NCBI GenBank assembly: GCA_002011395.1
Contig: MTNG01000084.1
Span: forward strand, 4,384-21,473
Reading direction: 5' to 3'
Source of the DNA: Candidatus Aciduliprofundum sp. JdFR-45
GTDB taxonomy: Archaea > Thermoplasmatota > Thermoplasmata > Thermoplasmatales > JdFR-45
Length of the DNA stretch: 17,090 nucleotides
Shown: positions 13,639 through 17,090 of the stretch, piece after piece
Numbering within the stretch: position 1 is the first letter of the stretch
Layout of the letters: each line of letters opens with the position of its first letter
Made by a program: the position numbers and the translations under genes
Notes under the pieces: generated by a model
What the model saw: only the letters and a program-made list of their open reading frames with translations
Told to the model about the DNA's origin: nothing
The model's database searches: none

Positions 13639-14123
13639 TGAGGAACGTTGCCGCGGCCACGTTCCTGTGTTTGCCACTCTTCCTGGTGGCACCCTTTTCA
13701 CATTATGTAATATTCATAATCGCATCCGTGTACTCCGTCGCGGTGGCCTCGGGCCTGATCTTCGGCAGGGTCAACCCGGAGGAGGCGGCCGAGGTTGATT
13801 TGGATGAGCCGCTGCGGGGCTCAACGTGGGAGGAGATATTCCGGAACGCTGTCAGGGGCTATGCCGCCAGCCAGCGCATAATGGAGGACCAGGTGCTGGA
13901 CGCCGCCATGCACATAATAAAATCCCGCTACAACCTTGAAGGGCAGGCGCTCTCAAAGGCGCTGGGTGACAGAGAAATCCTGAGGGACGTCTTCCCGGAT
14001 GAACTCGCCGAGGTTATACTGAAGTTTTACGCCAGGAGGAGAAACCTGAAAGAGAGCGTGCCCCCCGACAGGTGGTGGAAGGAGATGGAAGTCGTAATAA
14101 AATACGCAGGTGGTGTGGAATGA
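13638..14123 (+). CDS. Small membrane protein in the MoxR operon
   Basis: The 161-residue protein has two hydrophobic helices near the N-terminus (about 5-21 and 23-43) and a soluble helical region with STWEEIFRNAVRGYAASQR and PDELAEVILKFYARRR. I do not recognise the family. ATG 13638 overlaps the previous stop (TGATG) and is preferred over an in-frame ATG at 13617, which would overlap the previous gene by 22 bases. Its own stop overlaps the moxR start (ATGA). Position between DUF4129 and MoxR genes suggests a structural part of the same complex. Confidence 0.78.
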   Translation: MRNVAAATFLCLPLFLVAPFSHYVIFIIASVYSVAVASGLIFGRVNPEEAAEVDLDEPLRGSTWEEIFRNAVRGYAASQRIMEDQVLDAAMHIIKSRYNLEGQALSKALGDREILRDVFPDELAEVILKFYARRRNLKESVPPDRWWKEMEVVIKYAGGVE

Positions 14124-15067
14124 ACACGGAAAGATATGGAGAGAGCATACGGAAGGTTATAGCGGAGGTGAAAAAGGCCATCGTGGGTAAAGACGAGGTC
14201 CTCATGAACATGATGTACGTCATACTCAGCGACGGGCACGTGCTCATAGAGGACAACCCCGGGCTCGCAAAGACGCTTATGGCGAAGAGCTTCGCCGCCG
14301 CGCTGGGTCTTGACTTCAAGCGGGTTCAGTTCACCCCCGACCTGCTCCCTGCGGACATAACAGGCGCCTACATCTACGACAGGAAGACCGGCGAGTTCAG
14401 GATCATGAAAGGGCCCGTCTTCACCAACATACTGCTGGCGGACGAGATAAACAGGGCACCTCCAAAGACGCAGAGCGCCCTTCTGGAGTCCATGCAGGAG
14501 AGGCAGGTGACCATAGAGGGCGAGACCTACAGCATAGAGAGGCCCTTCCTCGTCATAGCCACGCAGAACCCCATAGAGCAGGAGGGAACGTACCCCCTTC
14601 CAGAGGCACAGGTTGACAGGTTTCTCGCGAAGATATCCATGGGGTATCCAAACCGCGAGGCCGAGGTGGAAATACTCCGCAGGAGAATACAGAGGAAGAA
14701 AGACGACGTGGAAATAGAGACCGTGCTCAGCATGGAGGAACTCGTGGAGATACAGAGGGCCACCGAAGAAGTATTCGTGGAGGACACGCTCCTCCACTAC
14801 ATAACCGACCTCACAAGGGAGACCCGCAGGCACAAGCAGGTGGAGGTCGGCGCCAGCCCGAGGGGGTCCATAGCCATACTGAAGCTCTCGCGCGCCAGGG
14901 CTCTGTGCCACGGGAGAGATTACGTGACGCCCGAGGACATAAAGGCCGTCACACCCATGGCCCTGCGGCACAGGATAGTGATGAAACCCGAGAGCTGGAT
15001 ACGCGGTGTGAGGAGCGACGACGTTATAAGGGATGTTCTGTCAAAGGTCCCCGTGCCGAAGGTCTGA
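14120..15067 (+). CDS. MoxR-family AAA+ ATPase
   Basis: The 315-residue protein is a MoxR-type AAA+ ATPase, a chaperone-like motor usually paired with DUF58/VWA proteins for maturation of cell-envelope or metal-containing complexes. Walker A is EDNPGLAKT (44-52); Walker B and its extension are NILLADEINRAPPKTQSA (103-120); MQERQVTIEG follows, and the sensor 1 region is ATQNPIEQEGTYPLPEAQ with the downstream DRF motif. The C-terminal lid contains ASPRGSIAILKLSRARAL and VTPEDIKAV. ATG 14120 overlaps the preceding stop and has an AGGTGGT ribosome-binding stretch. The earlier in-frame ATG at 14072 lies inside the upstream gene. The DUF58 gene follows after six bases. Confidence 0.95.
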   Translation: MNTERYGESIRKVIAEVKKAIVGKDEVLMNMMYVILSDGHVLIEDNPGLAKTLMAKSFAAALGLDFKRVQFTPDLLPADITGAYIYDRKTGEFRIMKGPVFTNILLADEINRAPPKTQSALLESMQERQVTIEGETYSIERPFLVIATQNPIEQEGTYPLPEAQVDRFLAKISMGYPNREAEVEILRRRIQRKKDDVEIETVLSMEELVEIQRATEEVFVEDTLLHYITDLTRETRRHKQVEVGASPRGSIAILKLSRARALCHGRDYVTPEDIKAVTPMALRHRIVMKPESWIRGVRSDDVIRDVLSKVPVPKV

Positions 15068-15073
15068 GGCCCT

Positions 15074-16243
15074 ATGAGCCGCAACCTCGCCCACTTCCTC
15101 ACGGCCATCCTTATGATGGTCGTCATCTCCTTCGCCTTCCTCTTTCCGGAACTGGGAGCCGTTGCTCTGATAATGGGAGTGCTCTGCGTGGGCTCGGTCA
15201 TGCTCGCCGACGGTGACGTTGAAATAGTGCGCGAGACCGGGACCACGAGCCTGCACGAGGGCGACGATTACGTGGTCACGTACACCATAAGGAGCAGGGG
15301 ATTCTACGGTCTGGTCATAGTTGAGGACATAACGGGGCGCTTCGGAGTGTTTATACGCCCCGGCATAAGAAAGGTCGTCAGGCGCAGGAAGATGGACAGG
15401 TTCGGCCGCTACGAGGATTTCACGGCCAGCGTGAAGATTCGTGATCTCTTCGGCTTCAGGGAGGAGAGGCGCGAACTCCGCGGGCCCGGGTATGTCAAGG
15501 TCCACCCCCAGTGGTACAGGATGGAGCGACTCCGATTCGTGCCGAGGAGGACCAAGGCCCTCATGGGCGATATACCGTCGCGCTACAAGGGTCACGGCTT
15601 TGATTTCCACTCTCTGCGCGAGTACGTAACGGGGGACGATGCCAGGCGTATCAACTGGAAGGCATCGGCGAGGCACCAGCGGCTCATCGTGAACGAGACC
15701 ATGCAGGACAGGGTTGGCGATGTGGTCATAGTGGTGGACCTCCGCGAACTCGGTGTGAAAGAACTGGCGGTGAACGAGGTCTACGATGCCATGATACGCG
15801 CGGCCGCATCACTCGCAAATCAACTCCTGAAGGGGCGCAACAGGGTGGGAATGGTGGTGGCAAAGACCACGCTCTCATGGGCCTACGGCGGATTCGGAAG
15901 GCACCACTTTTACAGGATACTCAACCTGCTCGGCGGGGTGGACGAGCCGGGCGAGTCGGAGCTGTCCTTTGAGCATGTGTCCACCCTCATACTCAAGGGC
16001 TTCACGGCCAGCCACTTCATCATGATCGCACCGAGGATTGACTGGGAGATGGAGGTCCAGATCGCGCGGCTCGTGGCGCGGGGTTGCTACGGCACAGTTA
16101 TACTTCCCCTCATACCGGGCGATGACCGTGCCTCGCGGCTCTACAACGCCATACGCACCATACCCGCAGAGGAACTCTCAAAGCACGTGGAGGTGAAATA
16201 TTGGCCTATAAACACCCCGATAGAGAGGGCGCTCATACAATAG
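15074..16243 (+). CDS. DUF58 membrane protein with VWA-like domain
   Basis: The 389-residue protein has two N-terminal membrane helices (about 7-25 and 26-45), a beta-rich segment (about 50-150), and then the DUF58 signature LREYVTGDDARRINWKASAR (182-200 region) ending HQRLIVNE. A VWA-like strand follows (DVVIVVDLREL, 216-226). The MIDAS-like position reads DLREL, not DxSxS, so metal binding by this site is doubtful. It sits six bases after moxR with GAGG before the ATG, the usual MoxR-DUF58 pairing. It is likely an adaptor that the ATPase acts on at the membrane. The substrate is unknown. Confidence 0.93.
   Translation: MSRNLAHFLTAILMMVVISFAFLFPELGAVALIMGVLCVGSVMLADGDVEIVRETGTTSLHEGDDYVVTYTIRSRGFYGLVIVEDITGRFGVFIRPGIRKVVRRRKMDRFGRYEDFTASVKIRDLFGFREERRELRGPGYVKVHPQWYRMERLRFVPRRTKALMGDIPSRYKGHGFDFHSLREYVTGDDARRINWKASARHQRLIVNETMQDRVGDVVIVVDLRELGVKELAVNEVYDAMIRAAASLANQLLKGRNRVGMVVAKTTLSWAYGGFGRHHFYRILNLLGGVDEPGESELSFEHVSTLILKGFTASHFIMIAPRIDWEMEVQIARLVARGCYGTVILPLIPGDDRASRLYNAIRTIPAEELSKHVEVKYWPINTPIERALIQ
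16189..16196 (+). promoter_or_regulatory. Near-perfect Shine-Dalgarno site for a TTG start
   Basis: GGAGGTGA lies inside the DUF58 coding region, four bases before TTG 16201. It is the main reason to start the next gene at TTG rather than at the downstream ATG near 16276. Confidence 0.75.
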
Positions 16244-16713
16244 GTCCGGCGGTTTCGTACTTCGGCTCGGCCCTCATGATAATGGTCGGTTCGCTGGTTT
16301 ACGGCAGGGTGGAACTGACAGCCATATTCGTGGGGCTCTCCATGTGTTTCTATATAATCTATCGGCTGTTTCATGGCAGGGGCGTGCTGCATATTGCAGT
16401 TCTTACCCTCGCCTTTTCAGCCGCCTTCATATCCGTTGAAAGCGACCCCTATGAAATCGCACCCGTGGCCCTGATATATGCCTCGGTGTTTCTGGCCATG
16501 TTCTCGCTGTATCTGGAGAGTTTGAAAGGCCTTGACAACGCGAAGGAGGTCATGCTTGCGGGCATGCCCTACACGGTCGGTATGGGCACTGCGGCCTTTG
16601 CAGGTCTCCTAGCCCTGCGGTATCTGGTGCCGACATCGCCCACATATCTAACGGCCACACTCATGGTCGTCATAGCATCCGCAGCGCTTTACCTCCTTGC
16701 GAGGGAGATGTGA
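16201..16713 (+). CDS. Polytopic membrane protein, unknown function
   Basis: The 170-residue protein has five or six predicted membrane helices (about 15-34, 39-55, 61-77, 87-104, 120-140, 148-166) and no recognised catalytic motif. The TTG start at 16201 is chosen because a GGAGGTGA site lies four bases upstream. It overlaps the end of the DUF58 gene by 43 bases. The next in-frame ATG (16276) lacks such a site and would lose the first helix. Its stop overlaps the following ATG by one base (TGATG). It completes a membrane-protein/MoxR/DUF58 operon. Confidence 0.75.
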   Translation: MAYKHPDREGAHTIGPAVSYFGSALMIMVGSLVYGRVELTAIFVGLSMCFYIIYRLFHGRGVLHIAVLTLAFSAAFISVESDPYEIAPVALIYASVFLAMFSLYLESLKGLDNAKEVMLAGMPYTVGMGTAAFAGLLALRYLVPTSPTYLTATLMVVIASAALYLLAREM

Positions 16714-17090
16714 TGCATGAGGTATACGAACCGTCTGAGGACACGTTCCTTCTGCTTGACGCCATACCGCATTTCTCCGGAAAACACGTTCTGGAGATGG
16801 GGTGCGGGAGCGGAGTAATCGCGGTGGAACTCGCCCTGCGCGGAAACATGGTTACCGCCGTGGATATAAACCCGGAGGCCGTTGAGGCGACCCTCAGGCT
16901 GGCGGCAGAGAAGGGCGTTGAGATATGCGCCGTCACGGGAAATTTATTCTCAGCAGTTTCCGGCCTATACGATATCATAGTTTTCAATCCGCCTTACCTC
17001 CCCTGCCCGCCGGAGGAGGACCCCGCCGTGTGCGGCGGGGAGAGGGACGAGGTGATACGTACCTTTCTGAAAGAGGCGGGGGAACATCTC
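16713..17090 (+). CDS. HemK2/MTQ2-type release-factor glutamine methyltransferase (partial)
   Basis: The visible 126 residues match archaeal HemK2 (the MTQ2/N6AMT1 group), which uses SAM to methylate the Gln of the GGQ motif in aRF1, a step in translation termination. The N-terminus MHEVYEPSEDTFLLLDAI is the family signature. It is followed by SAM-binding VLEMGCGSGVIAVELA (motif I), AVDINPEAV (motif II) and the catalytic FNPPYLP (NPPY). The frame is open at the right edge, so the last third is missing. ATG 16713 overlaps the preceding stop. The partner Trm112 is not visible. Methyltransferase identity is secure; the release-factor substrate rests on the N-terminal motif and NPPY. Confidence 0.9.
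   Translation, partial: MHEVYEPSEDTFLLLDAIPHFSGKHVLEMGCGSGVIAVELALRGNMVTAVDINPEAVEATLRLAAEKGVEICAVTGNLFSAVSGLYDIIVFNPPYLPCPPEEDPAVCGGERDEVIRTFLKEAGEHL

Noticed and set aside
17021..17040. Perfect 8-base hairpin CCCCGCCG-TGTG-CGGCGGGG.
   Set aside because: It is inside the open HemK2-type methyltransferase frame; there is no T tract and no gene end, so a terminator is not supported.

Overview
This is a GC-rich, gene-dense stretch of an archaeal chromosome. The archaeal markers are an archaeal-type SRP54, the tRNA pseudouridine-54 N1-methyltransferase TrmY, archaeal SepF, an MTQ2/HemK2-type release-factor methyltransferase and Rab/Ras-like small GTPases. Promoters are A/T-rich TATA elements about 26 bases ahead of start codons, often giving leaderless mRNAs, and Arg AGG and Ile ATA are used heavily. 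The gene mix (SepF cell division, Ras-like GTPases, TPR-bearing STAND ATPases, NiFe-hydrogenase maturation, a ferredoxin-dependent 2-oxoacid oxidoreductase subunit) points to an anaerobic or facultative euryarchaeon. A Thermoplasmatota-like lineage is a reasonable guess, but I cannot prove it from one window.

Layout. (1) Positions 1-1809, minus strand: a hypB-hypF operon for NiFe-hydrogenase maturation. hypF runs off the left edge. The hypB promoter carries a perfect 15-base palindrome just upstream of its TATA box. (2) Positions 1928-4427: a plus-strand run of two small related helical proteins (the second membrane-anchored), a winged-helix regulator and a Rab/Ras-like GTPase with a 100-residue extension. 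It meets a second, minus-strand Ras-like GTPase tail to tail. A 52-residue zinc-ribbon protein follows, divergent from the second GTPase. (3) Positions 4396-9442, minus strand: two tandem, translationally overlapping STAND-type ATPases with long TPR arrays and no recognisable output domain. (4) Positions 9561-12641: sepF and an orphan 2-oxoacid:ferredoxin oxidoreductase gamma subunit on plus; then a 54-residue protein, SRP54 and TrmY on minus. (5) Positions 12811-17090, plus strand: a tightly packed operon of a secreted/membrane DUF4129-type protein, a small membrane protein, a MoxR AAA+ ATPase, a DUF58 protein, another polytopic membrane protein and a release-factor methyltransferase that runs off the right edge.

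How they may work together. HypB and HypF act in one pathway (Ni insertion and CN-ligand synthesis). The MoxR-DUF58-DUF4129 operon is a recurrent membrane-associated chaperone-like system whose substrate here is unknown. The most intriguing part is 1928-9442: two sister Ras-like GTPases, two sister STAND ATPases, a winged-helix protein, a zinc ribbon and two paired small helical proteins, which together look like an uncharacterised archaeal signalling locus. That functional link is inference from proximity and domain types. No tRNA, rRNA, CRISPR array, transposase or integrase was found. Except at the divergent promoter regions (about 90-170 bases each), there are no long non-coding gaps.
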